Source: Burkholderiaceae bacterium (GTDB lineage: Bacteria > Pseudomonadota > Gammaproteobacteria > Burkholderiales > Burkholderiaceae_C). Taken from it: a DNA stretch of 63,389 bases. Shown here piece by piece: positions 52,698 to 61,925 of this stretch. Where the stretch lies: contig JAFEHU010000007.1 in assembly GCA_017848435.1 (NCBI GenBank), forward strand, positions 1 to 63,389. Reading direction: 5' to 3'. A program made the translations under genes and the position numbers. Within the stretch, counting starts at the first letter, position 1, and each line of letters starts with the position of its first letter. The notes below the pieces were generated by a model. It did not search any database, was not told where the DNA came from, and was given only the letters and a program-made list of their open reading frames with translations.

Positions 52698-54212
52698 ATG
52701 ACCCAAGCCGTTGCCGTGCGAAGAGACGGGGATTCCTTTCAGGCCAGAGTCTTCTGGCGCAAGGCCGCTTGCCTGCTGGATCCGAAGAGTCCAGTGATGC
52801 AGGTTGGATTCGAGTCGGGGCCGAAAGGATTTGATGATGTCTGGGTTGCCTACGCACCCGACCGTGCACCGAACGATCATGAAGGCATGCCAGTTCTGCG
52901 GGAGCACATCCAGTGCAAGTGGCACGTCTCCGTGAACGACTTCGGTCATGCGGACTTGGTCGATCCCGAGTGGATCAACGCCAACAGGTTCTCACTCCTG
53001 CAGCGCGCCCGGGCGGCGCAGGTCGCGCACGCACGCGACGGCATTGGTGCCCGGTTCAAGCTCCTCACGAACTGGCGCATCGGGCAGACCGATCCGCTGC
53101 GTGGCTATATCAATCAGAAGTCGAAGACGCTGCGTTTGAAAGATCTGTTCGATGGAAGCACCGATCGCTCTAAGGCCGGCAAGGTCAGGAAGCTCTGGCG
53201 TGAACACCTGGATATTGACGATCAGGAGCTCATGCTGCTCGCGCGCACACTTTCGTTGGACACGGACTCCACGTCGCTCGAAGACCATCGGGACAATCTG
53301 GATCTGCTGTTCGAGAATCGCGGCCTGCGACGCGTGCCCGTCAACGAAAGCAGCTTCGTCTACGACGACGTTGCGTTTCAGTGGCTTGCGCAAGGCAGAC
53401 TGGACTTCAATCCGCAAACATTTCGTGAAGCCTGCAGGCGTGAGGGACTGCTGGACGGCGGCGGGCGCGCGCATGTGGTATTCGGGTTGAAATCGTTCGA
53501 GCACCCCTTCGACCGATTGGAGGATCGCTGCACAGCTGTGCTCGATCTGATCCCGCACTTCGACGAACGCGCAATCCGCGACCAGGCCGACTGGACAGCG
53601 ACGCTCTACCCCAAGCTCAAGCGATTCCTGCAGGCTGCGGCCACGGACAACCAGCATCTTCGATTAATTCTCGACGCGCACATCACGCTGGCCTTCGCCG
53701 CAGGATCGGTGCTGAATATCAAATCCGGCCGCAACGTCGAGATCGAGCAAAGAACCGTTCATCGGAATGTTTGGCACTCAAGCGACATGCCGCGCGACCC
53801 GTTCTGGACTGGGTGGACATTCAATTTGGAAACGCTAAACGAGTCTGGCGGAGACATGGCCGTTGCCGTCTGTCTCACCCACGATGTGGTCCCCGCCGTG
53901 AAGGCGCACATTGCTGCATCGCTGGCACAGGTAAGTTCCCTGCTGGTGGCGCGCCCGACCTTCGGCGCAGGCGCGCGGTCCGTCGTGTGTGGTCAACATG
54001 CATTCGATCTGGCCGAGGGATTGGCGTTACAGATCACCCAGAGGCGCCAAGTCGACAGGCCTGCACTGCATCTCTTCATCGCAGCGCCAAACGCGTTCAC
54101 GTTTTTCTTCGGGCAACGTCAGCCCAGTCTTGGGAAGACAACCCTGTATGAATACGACTTCGAAGGCGCGAATGGGGGTGGCTACGCGCCATCTCTATCT
54201 CTTCCCATCTGA
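52698..54212 (+). CDS. cap4: SAVED-domain nuclease effector of CBASS
   Basis: A 504-residue effector. The N-terminal region GFDDVWVAYAP followed by LREHIQCKWHV has the D...QxK pattern of the Cap4 DNA endonuclease (DUF4297-type). The C-terminal part (HRNVWHSSD, MAVAVCLTHDVVPAVKAHIAASL, ALHLFIAAPNAFTFFFGQRQ) is a SAVED domain that binds the cyclic nucleotide. Binding would switch on DNA degradation. ATG 52698 is used. Confidence 0.85.
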   Translation: MTQAVAVRRDGDSFQARVFWRKAACLLDPKSPVMQVGFESGPKGFDDVWVAYAPDRAPNDHEGMPVLREHIQCKWHVSVNDFGHADLVDPEWINANRFSLLQRARAAQVAHARDGIGARFKLLTNWRIGQTDPLRGYINQKSKTLRLKDLFDGSTDRSKAGKVRKLWREHLDIDDQELMLLARTLSLDTDSTSLEDHRDNLDLLFENRGLRRVPVNESSFVYDDVAFQWLAQGRLDFNPQTFREACRREGLLDGGGRAHVVFGLKSFEHPFDRLEDRCTAVLDLIPHFDERAIRDQADWTATLYPKLKRFLQAAATDNQHLRLILDAHITLAFAAGSVLNIKSGRNVEIEQRTVHRNVWHSSDMPRDPFWTGWTFNLETLNESGGDMAVAVCLTHDVVPAVKAHIAASLAQVSSLLVARPTFGAGARSVVCGQHAFDLAEGLALQITQRRQVDRPALHLFIAAPNAFTFFFGQRQPSLGKTTLYEYDFEGANGGGYAPSLSLPI

Positions 54213-54415
54213 TCGTTGAAGTTGCAAAGAGCTTCCGCCATTACGCTGTTTGCACCAAGTGGCCGGTCGGTCAGAGGGAACACCCATCGGATCATCTTCG
54301 GTTCTGAGACTGGAGAGGGACGCCAATTTTGTAACAAGGTCTTAGACTCGCGGTTGTATTTCGAGTCCCCGCATGCTGCGGGTAGCTCTGGTCAGTTACA
54401 TGCGGAGGCGAAGAA

Positions 54416-55537
54416 ATGGCTAATTCCAACAAGATCAGGGTCATGCTTTCGAGCCGCTGCAATGACCTGTTCCCGGAAAAAAGTGCGACCAAGCTGAGCG
54501 ACATCCGGCTCGATCTCAAGAAAGACATTGAGTCCCAAAAAATCCTAGGGCGATCCGTTTTCGAGGTGTGGATCAATGAGGACGCGCCACCGGCCGACGG
54601 GACGCTCGATAGCTGGGAGACTTGCCTGCAGGCCGTCCGAGACTGCGACGTGCTCATCGTGCTGTCCAACGGCAACGCTGGCTGGGCCAAGACCCGCGGC
54701 GACATCGGCATCTGCCATGCCGAGTACACCGAAGGCTTGGCGCTAGCGCGGGGCAAGGTCCGCCTGATTGCGCTGCCTTGGGTACTGTTGGCCAAGGGCG
54801 ACCAAGGTGTGCGAGACCAACGGTTCAGGGCTGAACTCGCCCGGCAGACTGCGTTCCGCGGAGGCGAAGTCCGTACTGTCGATGATCTTAGGAAACGGGT
54901 CTTTGAAGCTCTTGCCGATGCCGTGGTCGTGTTGACTCAACGGGGCGTGAAGTCAAGCGCTTCCAGCCGTTTTGGCATGGGGCAAGCACTGGATTGGACG
55001 CGTCTAGACTTCAGCGCGCGTAAGCGGGAGATGGAGCAAGTCGTGCGTAGCGCGCTTGCATCCCAGCCGGGGGCAAAGGCTTTGGGTGACGATGTCATCC
55101 TTCCTCTAGGAGGTAAGGATATCGGAGTAATCGTGCACGCCATCCCGGCTGCGTTCACAGTCGCTGCAGCGCGTGAAATGGTGGGGCGTCCATTCTTGCG
55201 GGACCACGAGCGCACCGATTTGCTGAAGAAGGCACAAGGCCCCTTGCACCTCATCGCCTGCCACCGGGGAGCAACGGAGACTCAGGCTAGGGCCTTGCTG
55301 GGCTTTCCGGACGCCATCGTGGTCAGCGACTTGTTCGGGATCTACGTCGCGGATGAAGTCCAGAAAGTGCAGTTCGCTTTTCTAGCGAACTGTCGCGACG
55401 ATGCACAAACTCGCCATGCCCTCCAACGTTTTCTCGAATGGCTGGAGCAGTCCACCGAGGCACTGCGGCTGGCAGCCCGTGCCCAGTCCCGGGCGAACAT
55501 CGTGCGAACCATCGCAGCAGAGAACAAGAAAAAGTAG
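54416..55537 (+). CDS. DUF4062/TIR-like protein
   Basis: A 373-residue protein. The first 120 residues (IRVMLSSRCNDLFPEK, VFEVWINEDAPP, SWETCLQAVRDCDVLIVLSNGN, CHAEYTEGLALARGKVRLIALP) match DUF4062, a TIR-related fold. The rest is alpha/beta with a strand-rich centre (GKDIGVIVHAIPAAF) and a helical end. GGAGG precedes the ATG. It lies 200 bp after the CBASS effector and 11 bp before a PhoD-like gene on the same strand. The function is unknown. Confidence 0.65.
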   Translation: MANSNKIRVMLSSRCNDLFPEKSATKLSDIRLDLKKDIESQKILGRSVFEVWINEDAPPADGTLDSWETCLQAVRDCDVLIVLSNGNAGWAKTRGDIGICHAEYTEGLALARGKVRLIALPWVLLAKGDQGVRDQRFRAELARQTAFRGGEVRTVDDLRKRVFEALADAVVVLTQRGVKSSASSRFGMGQALDWTRLDFSARKREMEQVVRSALASQPGAKALGDDVILPLGGKDIGVIVHAIPAAFTVAAAREMVGRPFLRDHERTDLLKKAQGPLHLIACHRGATETQARALLGFPDAIVVSDLFGIYVADEVQKVQFAFLANCRDDAQTRHALQRFLEWLEQSTEALRLAARAQSRANIVRTIAAENKKK

Positions 55538-55548
55538 GAGCAGAAACC

Positions 55549-57315
55549 ATGGGAAAAGATATCTTCACAGTCGGACCGGTGTTGTCGTTTCGGGGCATCG
55601 TTGACGGTCGTTGGCGGGTGACAGCATTGATCGGCGTCACCACCGACACCATTACTCCAGCCCTTGAATTTGAGGGCCGCCCATGCGTGGCGCCAACGCT
55701 GTTGCTTGAGCACAAGAAGGAGCGCTTCTGGCGCTACGACTTGAGCTGCGATTTGCAGGACAACGAAAGAAAAGTGGTCTTCGGCGTAGGCGGCGGACCG
55801 ACCTGGACGTTCACCGTCCCAGGCCGGGGATTCGCGCCCCGTATGGCATACGTGTCTTGCAATGGATTCTCTGACCCCAGTGGTATGCGCAAGCTCGTGA
55901 AGCCTGAGAACGCGGTCTGGGCCGACTTGGTGGGCAACCATGACCGCGGCTTGCGGGGACCTGATTTCAAGCTCGACAAGGAGCAGCTCTGGCACGAGGC
56001 CCGGACGCAGGACAAGGGCGTGCAGCGGTTCCATCTGATGCTGATGGGAGGTGACCAGATCTACTTCGATTCCATCTGGGAAGACCTGCCGATGCTGAAA
56101 CAGTGGGTCGGCCTATCGCGCAGCAAGCAACTGAACTTCGCCGTTACACCAACGCTAGAAAAGGAAATTGAGGACTACTACTTCAGCCTGTATGCCAAAC
56201 GCTGGCTGCAGCCTGCGCGTAAGCCGTGGGGCACCGCGATTGCGAACAGCGATGCCGCAGATGCGATGGCACGCATTCCCACTGTGATGATGTGGGACGA
56301 CCATGACATCTTCGACGGTTGGGGCTCATACAGCGAGCTCATGCAGCACAGTCCTGTGTTCCAAACGCTGTTCAAGCACGCCCGACGGGCCTTCTGGGTG
56401 TTTCAACTGCAGCATGCTGTTGGCGACTTGCCGACCTTGGAAGAACGCGATCTGCCAAATCTGTCGCGCAAAGATCCTCAGTTCAAGGCCATCTCCTGGC
56501 GAAAGCACCAAGCCGAGGATTCCCTGGCGTTGCCATTGATCGACGACCAGCCTGGGTTCACCTTTGCCCACCAAGTGGGTCCGGTCGCTATCGTCGCGGC
56601 CGACCTGCGAACCGAGCGCTCACGGACTCAAATCTTGGGCATGGACACCTGGGACAAACTTCAGAAATGGTTGTCGGCTTTGCCTGCCAAGAGCAACGCC
56701 ACACCGAATACTGGTTGCCAGCATCTGCTACTTCTTTCGTCGGTGCCGGTCGTACATCCAAAACTGAGCCTTGCGGAAGGTCTGATGGATACGTTCGGTC
56801 AGGACCATGTACTTGACAGCAGCGCGGACGACCTCAAGGACCATTGGGCGAACGACGACCACGAGGGCGAACGCAAGCGGTTGTTGGAAACACTGGCTCG
56901 GACGGCCGAAGACAAGCTGCTGCGAGTATCGATCGTGTCGGGTGACGTGCATGTGGCGGCTTGGGGAAGCGCCTACCGCCGTGATATTCCTCCAACTGCG
57001 ACCTGGGCTCACATCCAGCAATTTACTTCGTCCGCTGTCGTGCATCCATCCTTGATGGGCGTCGCAGAACGGCTCTTCTTGTACTTGCTCAACAGCACGG
57101 CGAGCAAGCCGCAGGTGATCGATGTCCAGCACGTCGTAGAGATGATGCTGTTTCCGGGGCACAACCGGTACGTCATGCCGGCTCGGAACTGGCTCGCGTT
57201 GGAGCTTGACATGGGCACAAATGGTAATGACTGCAAGTTGTGGGCAACCTGGCGATGCGAAGCGGAAAATGGTTTCTCTAACCATCTGCAAGCGGTGCAG
57301 ACCGCGCGCGTTTAG
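55549..57315 (+). CDS. PhoD-like phosphodiesterase/phosphatase
   Basis: A 588-residue metallo-hydrolase. Metal-site motifs are GGDQIYFD (about 167), WDDHDIFDGWGSY (about 249) and VSGDVHVAAWG (about 463), the PhoD family pattern. The N-terminal 100 residues form a beta-rich domain. There is no signal peptide, unlike secreted PhoD, so it should act in the cytoplasm. AGGAG precedes ATG 55549. It is paired with the DUF4062-like gene. Confidence 0.75.
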   Translation: MGKDIFTVGPVLSFRGIVDGRWRVTALIGVTTDTITPALEFEGRPCVAPTLLLEHKKERFWRYDLSCDLQDNERKVVFGVGGGPTWTFTVPGRGFAPRMAYVSCNGFSDPSGMRKLVKPENAVWADLVGNHDRGLRGPDFKLDKEQLWHEARTQDKGVQRFHLMLMGGDQIYFDSIWEDLPMLKQWVGLSRSKQLNFAVTPTLEKEIEDYYFSLYAKRWLQPARKPWGTAIANSDAADAMARIPTVMMWDDHDIFDGWGSYSELMQHSPVFQTLFKHARRAFWVFQLQHAVGDLPTLEERDLPNLSRKDPQFKAISWRKHQAEDSLALPLIDDQPGFTFAHQVGPVAIVAADLRTERSRTQILGMDTWDKLQKWLSALPAKSNATPNTGCQHLLLLSSVPVVHPKLSLAEGLMDTFGQDHVLDSSADDLKDHWANDDHEGERKRLLETLARTAEDKLLRVSIVSGDVHVAAWGSAYRRDIPPTATWAHIQQFTSSAVVHPSLMGVAERLFLYLLNSTASKPQVIDVQHVVEMMLFPGHNRYVMPARNWLALELDMGTNGNDCKLWATWRCEAENGFSNHLQAVQTARV

Positions 57316-57600
57316 GTCGATTCGGGGACTGCTACATCGTCGCCGCGAAGCTTCCAATCAGATCGCGAAGCAGCCGGCCACGCTGGGTGCAGAGCACCCG
57401 GCACGTCCTGTGCTGAGCGGTTGCTCGTGGCGCATCGGTTGCCGATACTGGCCAAGCGACCGATTTCGTTGGTATAGCGGCCCCTTAGCGATCGAACTAC
57501 GAGTTACAGGTTTCAGGCTTGACGTCATTCGTTTGTCAAGCCCGACCGACGGCAACCAGCCTGCAGCAGAAGTTCGCCTTCTAGCACGCACACATGTCGA

Positions 57601-58455
57601 TCAAACCTCCACCAAACACCTCTTCCCAAACCCTGGGTTCTCCCATCCCTTCCAAGTCCGATACCCCCGCGGATTGCACCTGACCGTTCCTACCCGGTGA
57701 TGCTCCCCGTGGACCAGGTAGTTCAAACTGTGGTGCGTGTGCCCATGCACCCACAGGTCCGCCATTGGTACCAGGTCCTCCAGATTCGACGCATACGCCG
57801 CCGATGAGAAGTCGGACCGGTCGTGCAATGCGATCGACTGAATGCTCGGCGCATGGTGCGACACCACCACCGTCCGACCCCGACCTTTCTTGGTGCTACT
57901 GTTCTGGTCCTTCCCTGACCCCAGCTTCTCCACGCCCAGCTTTTCCGCCAACCAGGCCCGGCTCGCCAGGTGCCGCTGCAGCGTCAACCCCGGCACCAGT
58001 TGCTTCTTGGCATGCCACTTGTATGTCTCTGGCGACGGCGTGCTGCGGATGTAGTCGTAGTCGCTCATCATCGATTTGATGTTGCGCATCACCAGTTCCT
58101 GCTTGTCCGCCCCAAACAGGCAGAAGTCCGTCCACAAAGTGCAGCCTAGGAAGCGCACCCCCCCGATGTCCACCCCATTGGCCTCCAGGTAGTACACATC
58201 GTGCTTCAGGGCCTCCTCCCGCAGCTGGTCCAGCAGCATCACCCAGTGGTGGCCATAGAACTCGTGGTTGCCTGCCACGTAAACGATGGGTTTGTCCGGG
58301 AAAGTGTCCCGGGCCCAGCGGATGCCCGCCGTGCCCTCGTGGATGTCACCCGCCAACACCACCACGTCCGCGTCGTCGTCGATCCGCCCCTCCAGGTCCA
58401 CCGGGTAGAACGGCTCCCGCTCAATGTGCAGGTCTGACAAAACCAAAATCTTCAT
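57601..58455 (-). CDS. metallophosphoesterase 1
   Basis: A 284-residue calcineurin-type phosphoesterase. All motifs are present: LSDLHIE, AGDIHEG, YVAGNHEFYG, VVVSHHAPS and VHGHTHHSLNY. The substrate is unknown; it may be a nucleotide or nucleic-acid end. It is the last gene of the overlapping operon and is convergent with the PhoD-like gene. Its start overlaps the preceding stop by four bases. Confidence 0.85.
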   Translation of the reverse strand: MKILVLSDLHIEREPFYPVDLEGRIDDDADVVVLAGDIHEGTAGIRWARDTFPDKPIVYVAGNHEFYGHHWVMLLDQLREEALKHDVYYLEANGVDIGGVRFLGCTLWTDFCLFGADKQELVMRNIKSMMSDYDYIRSTPSPETYKWHAKKQLVPGLTLQRHLASRAWLAEKLGVEKLGSGKDQNSSTKKGRGRTVVVSHHAPSIQSIALHDRSDFSSAAYASNLEDLVPMADLWVHGHTHHSLNYLVHGEHHRVGTVRCNPRGYRTWKGWENPGFGKRCLVEV

Positions 58456-58979
58456 GTCTGTTCTCCCGTGTCGCTTCCCATATCGATCCCCATATCGACC
58501 TTCACCGCCCGCCGGCGGTTGTATTCCACCCGGGCCACGTCGTACAGCGGCCGGAACGAACTGTTCGCCCGTGCAAACAAATGCCAGTGACCCTGGGCCT
58601 TGAGCCAGGCCACTGCCTCAACATGGCTGTCCAGCAGGTACGAGACATTGCGCGAGCTGCCCAGGAAGCGCAGACCCACCCGGGTCATTGACCCGGCGTC
58701 CTGAACCCAGTCCCCGTTGGGAACACAGGCGTACCGGGCCAGCGCCAGATCCCCGGACAGGAGGAGCGACGCCCCCAGCTCGGACACCCCCAGGGCACCC
58801 GCCAGCTCGGCAGGCGTCATCTGGAACGCCCGGGCCTCCTTGACCACGCGCTCCACCAACCAGGGGTCCAGGTCGACCTTAAGCACTGGATGAGAGGCTG
58901 GATGAAACGCTGGAACCGTCTGGGGACAAGGGTCAGCTTGAGGGATGGGCGGCGGATGGATGGAAAGGATCAAAGACAC
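58452..58979 (-). CDS. unknown protein between phosphoesterase genes
   Basis: A 175-residue protein. A helical region (PWLVERVVKEARAFQMTPAELAGALGVSELGASLLLSGDL) looks like a HTH or helical bundle, and the C-terminal half ends in VARVEYNRRRAVKVDMG. It overlaps both neighbours. No family is recognised. Confidence 0.55.
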   Translation of the reverse strand: MSLILSIHPPPIPQADPCPQTVPAFHPASHPVLKVDLDPWLVERVVKEARAFQMTPAELAGALGVSELGASLLLSGDLALARYACVPNGDWVQDAGSMTRVGLRFLGSSRNVSYLLDSHVEAVAWLKAQGHWHLFARANSSFRPLYDVARVEYNRRRAVKVDMGIDMGSDTGEQT

Positions 58980-59710
58980 AACATCCCCCTCAAGTGGTCA
59001 TAACCCACGTTCACATGGACGATTCGCTCCGGCCGCTCCACTGGGACGGTCTGCAGGTGCAGGTGGCCGTGGTAATTCACCACCTGGGCCAGGCCCTGGC
59101 TGGGGTTGCTGAACCGTGGATCCGTGCTCAACACATCCTTCACATCCAGTCCTTCCGCCGGCACCGGCAGGTGGGTCACCAGACAGTTCTGCCCTGCCCA
59201 GTGCCAGTACAGGAAGGGCACCACCGCCGAGAAACACCGCCAGGGCCAGCGGAAGTGGCCGGATTTGTCAAAGTCGTGGTTCCCCACCACCAGGATCACC
59301 CACGCCGCCAGCGTGGCCAGGGTGTCCAGCACCGCCGGGTCTTCGCCGAACATCAGATCCCCAGCGATCACCAGCAGGTCGTCGGGCCCCACCTGCTTGC
59401 GCAGCATGGCCAGCAGGTCGGCATTCATCTGCGCCACGTCCCGGTGGTGTCTAGCAGCGTAGGTGAGGATGTTGGCGTGGCCGAAGTGCAGGTCGGAGGT
59501 CATCCAGACCCGACGGCCCTCGGCGAGGGCCTCCATCACCCGCTGACTGGTGGCCTCCACATCGTGCAAACCCATCCGATGCATCGCGTCTAGGACCACC
59601 GGCTTGACCCGCGCCTCGGCCGCCAGGCCCATGACGAACAAATGGGTGGCGCTGCCCAAGCGCAAGGGGTGGCCCACAGATACCGGCTGGCGTGTACCGG
59701 CGGCTGTCAT
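58970..59710 (-). CDS. metallophosphoesterase 2
   Basis: A 246-residue phosphoesterase. The motifs are WMTSDLHFGHANIL, IAGDLMFGED, VVGNHDFD, LVTHLPVP and YHGHLHL. The TSDLHFGHANI form resembles phage and accessory-region enzymes. The first 70 residues lie before the fold and are of unknown use. It overlaps the next upstream gene by four bases. Confidence 0.82.
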   Translation of the reverse strand: MTAAGTRQPVSVGHPLRLGSATHLFVMGLAAEARVKPVVLDAMHRMGLHDVEATSQRVMEALAEGRRVWMTSDLHFGHANILTYAARHHRDVAQMNADLLAMLRKQVGPDDLLVIAGDLMFGEDPAVLDTLATLAAWVILVVGNHDFDKSGHFRWPWRCFSAVVPFLYWHWAGQNCLVTHLPVPAEGLDVKDVLSTDPRFSNPSQGLAQVVNYHGHLHLQTVPVERPERIVHVNVGYDHLRGMLCL

Positions 59711-60582
59711 GAGTCCTCCTTGGCATCGCTGGCATCACCCGCAAGGGTGTCACGCTGACGGGTGTCAAACACCTTCACCGGATCAAACCCCGGGTTCTCC
59801 TGTTGGAACTCCCACGGTCCCATGGCCGACCCCATGTTGCGCACGTACCCCGCCGGATTGGCCATCACCCGGCAGGCGCCCACCGCGTAGTCGAAGCTGT
59901 CGTGCACATGGCCATGGACCCAGAAGTTGGCCTTCACCACCAAGTCCCGCAGGTTGCTCACAAAGGCCGTGTTCATCGGGTCGTTCGCGTAACGTGGGTG
60001 GCAAGACTGCGGGTGGCAGCCGTGGTGGGTCACCACCACCGTGGTGTCGAACCCGTCCAGGGTGGAGTCCACCTTCTTGTCCAACTGCTGGGCCAGCCAA
60101 GTCCGAGACCCCCAATGCAGCGACAGCGCATCGGCTGGGCCAAAGCTTTCCCCGCCAATTCGGATCATCCGGTGATCGTTCAGGCCGACCTTGGCGTTGC
60201 GCATCGCTGCCGCTTGGGTCATCCTGTAGTCCATCAGCTGGTAGTCGGTCCAGAGCGTGGCGCCCAGGAAGCGAACCCCACCGATCACCACCGCCTCGTT
60301 CTCGAGGAAGTGGAAGGCCTGTCCACCAGAGCGGGCCAGGAGCCTTTCCCGGATCCTCGCGTGCACCTTCAGGATGTCGGTGCCGTAGGACTCGTGGTTC
60401 CCGGCCACGTAAATCACTGGGCAGGGCCAGTCGCCAAAGACCTCCACCGCCCGGTCGGCGTGGTGGATGTCACCGGCCAAGATCAGCACCTCGGCGCCCG
60501 GGGCGGGCTCGATCAGTCGGGCATCAGGATAGCGCCGCTCCAGAAACTCCAGGTGCAGGTCGCTCGCGTATTGAATCAACAT
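59707..60582 (-). CDS. metallophosphoesterase 3
   Basis: A 291-residue phosphoesterase. The motifs are YASDLHLEF, LAGDIHHAD, YVAGNHESYG, VVTHHGCHP and VHGHVHDSFDY. It is similar in layout to phosphoesterase 1, so the two probably arose by duplication. ATG 60582 begins MLIQYASDLHLEF and has AGGAGG upstream. Confidence 0.85.
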   Translation of the reverse strand: MLIQYASDLHLEFLERRYPDARLIEPAPGAEVLILAGDIHHADRAVEVFGDWPCPVIYVAGNHESYGTDILKVHARIRERLLARSGGQAFHFLENEAVVIGGVRFLGATLWTDYQLMDYRMTQAAAMRNAKVGLNDHRMIRIGGESFGPADALSLHWGSRTWLAQQLDKKVDSTLDGFDTTVVVTHHGCHPQSCHPRYANDPMNTAFVSNLRDLVVKANFWVHGHVHDSFDYAVGACRVMANPAGYVRNMGSAMGPWEFQQENPGFDPVKVFDTRQRDTLAGDASDAKEDS

Positions 60583-60584
60583 GG

Positions 60585-61139
60585 TCAGTCCTCCTTCAAA
60601 GTCATTTGGGTCAGCCGCGCCCGCAGGTCGGCCACATCTTGGTCGGTGAATCCGGTCTTGGGGTTCGTCCACAGCAGGTTCGGGCAGTCCGGCTCGAACC
60701 ACTCCCGCATGTCGTCGACGGCCACCCAGGGCGTGGCCGCGGGGCCGCTCGGTGCCAACCCGTTCTGTACCAGCCACTTCTCACACTCCCACTGACGGGA
60801 GAAGGTGGTAAGACCATGGAGGTCCCGGTAGGCATCCCAGCGGGGGGTGACGTCGATCACCTGCGGCAGCACTTCTCGGCAGAACACCTCGTGCAGCTGG
60901 ATCAGCGAACGGGATTTGCGCCAGTCGCTGCTGATGACCACCCTCAATTCTGGGAAGCTCAAGATCACCTGCTCCACCAGCTGGCAACGGCAAAACAGTT
61001 CGTCCGGGAAGTACGGCATCGGGTGCATCACCCCGTCGAAGTCCAGAAAGAGCACCGGCGAACGTGAGCCGATCCGGTGGTAGGCATTGGCGGACGGCGT
61101 CACGCCGCGCAATCGGGCGCGTTTCGAGCGCTTGTTCAT
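60585..61139 (-). CDS. HAD-family phosphatase, RNA-repair (SAK) type
   Basis: A 184-residue HAD protein. Motif I is VLFLDFDGVMHP, motif II VVISSDWRKS and motif IV WVAVDDMREW. These resemble the HAD domain of Swiss Army Knife RNA-repair proteins (PF18143). ATG 61139 has GGAG six bases upstream. A gap of two bases separates it from phosphoesterase 3. Confidence 0.75.
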   Translation of the reverse strand: MNKRSKRARLRGVTPSANAYHRIGSRSPVLFLDFDGVMHPMPYFPDELFCRCQLVEQVILSFPELRVVISSDWRKSRSLIQLHEVFCREVLPQVIDVTPRWDAYRDLHGLTTFSRQWECEKWLVQNGLAPSGPAATPWVAVDDMREWFEPDCPNLLWTNPKTGFTDQDVADLRARLTQMTLKED

Positions 61140-61150
61140 GGCCATCTCCT

Positions 61151-61870
61151 TTACCAGCTGCTCGGGTCGCATGGGTCGGCGTCTTGTCCACCAACCTGCC
61201 CACCCGGCTTGGTTCCCAGGTTGCGCTCGGCCAGCGTGATCTCCCGCTCACCGTAGGCTTGGGTATGGGCGGCAGCACACGCATCGCACAGGGTGCGCCG
61301 CCAGGCGAAAAGACGCATCCGCCCCGGTGCGGCGCAGGACTGGCAGGTCCGCAGGCTCCGGCCCAGGATGGCCTGCTCCTCCGCTCGGATCGAGGTCCGG
61401 GCGTACTCCATGGCCACCGCCACCAGCGGGTGGATGCGGGGCTGGCTGTCGTCAGCCTCGTCGATGTAATTGCCTTCTTCATCGAACGGGCTCTCGTCAA
61501 CGGTCGGGGTGTAGGTCACCGGCGGCAGGATCAGGTGCTGGATCTGCCCCTGTTCTGTCTGGATGTCCACATACAGGTACCCTCGCCCGCACAGCGTCCA
61601 AGACACCCGGAGCGAGGCGAACTTCTCCTTGCACTGGCTGATGCGGAAGTAAGGCGCAAGAGCCGGTCCGAGGTGGCGGTCCACCAGGTCCATGAAATCG
61701 GTGGCGATGGCGTACCAACCCTCGGGCAGGTCCGACCAGTGCGGTGCACCGTTCTGGAACAGGTGGGGGTAGGCCGCCATCAGGCGGGCGATGGGGCTGC
61801 CCTCGGCCTGGTAGGTGCTGAGGTCGTTGATGTCGCCGTAAGCCGGCGCTTTGGGCATGTGGTCGGTCAT
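61151..61870 (-). CDS. unknown protein with C-terminal zinc ribbon
   Basis: A 239-residue protein. The N-terminal region is acidic (PHLFQNGAPHWSDLPEGWYAIATDFMDLVDRHL), and a strand region (RVSWTLCGRGYLYVDIQTEQGQ) follows. CQSCAAPGR and CDACAAAH near the C-terminus form a zinc ribbon. It starts at ATG 61870. The function is unknown; it is part of the operon. Confidence 0.6.
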   Translation of the reverse strand: MTDHMPKAPAYGDINDLSTYQAEGSPIARLMAAYPHLFQNGAPHWSDLPEGWYAIATDFMDLVDRHLGPALAPYFRISQCKEKFASLRVSWTLCGRGYLYVDIQTEQGQIQHLILPPVTYTPTVDESPFDEEGNYIDEADDSQPRIHPLVAVAMEYARTSIRAEEQAILGRSLRTCQSCAAPGRMRLFAWRRTLCDACAAAHTQAYGEREITLAERNLGTKPGGQVGGQDADPCDPSSW

Positions 61871-61925
61871 CGTGTTTCCTTCGTGGGTGGGTTGGGTGGT
61901 GTTTGTGGTGAATCGGCAGGTCACA

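Noticed and set aside
59550-61067. A 505-codon plus-strand open frame opposite the phosphoesterase and HAD genes
   Set aside because: Pro/Arg/Ser-rich shadow of well-supported genes with metal-site motifs on the other strand.
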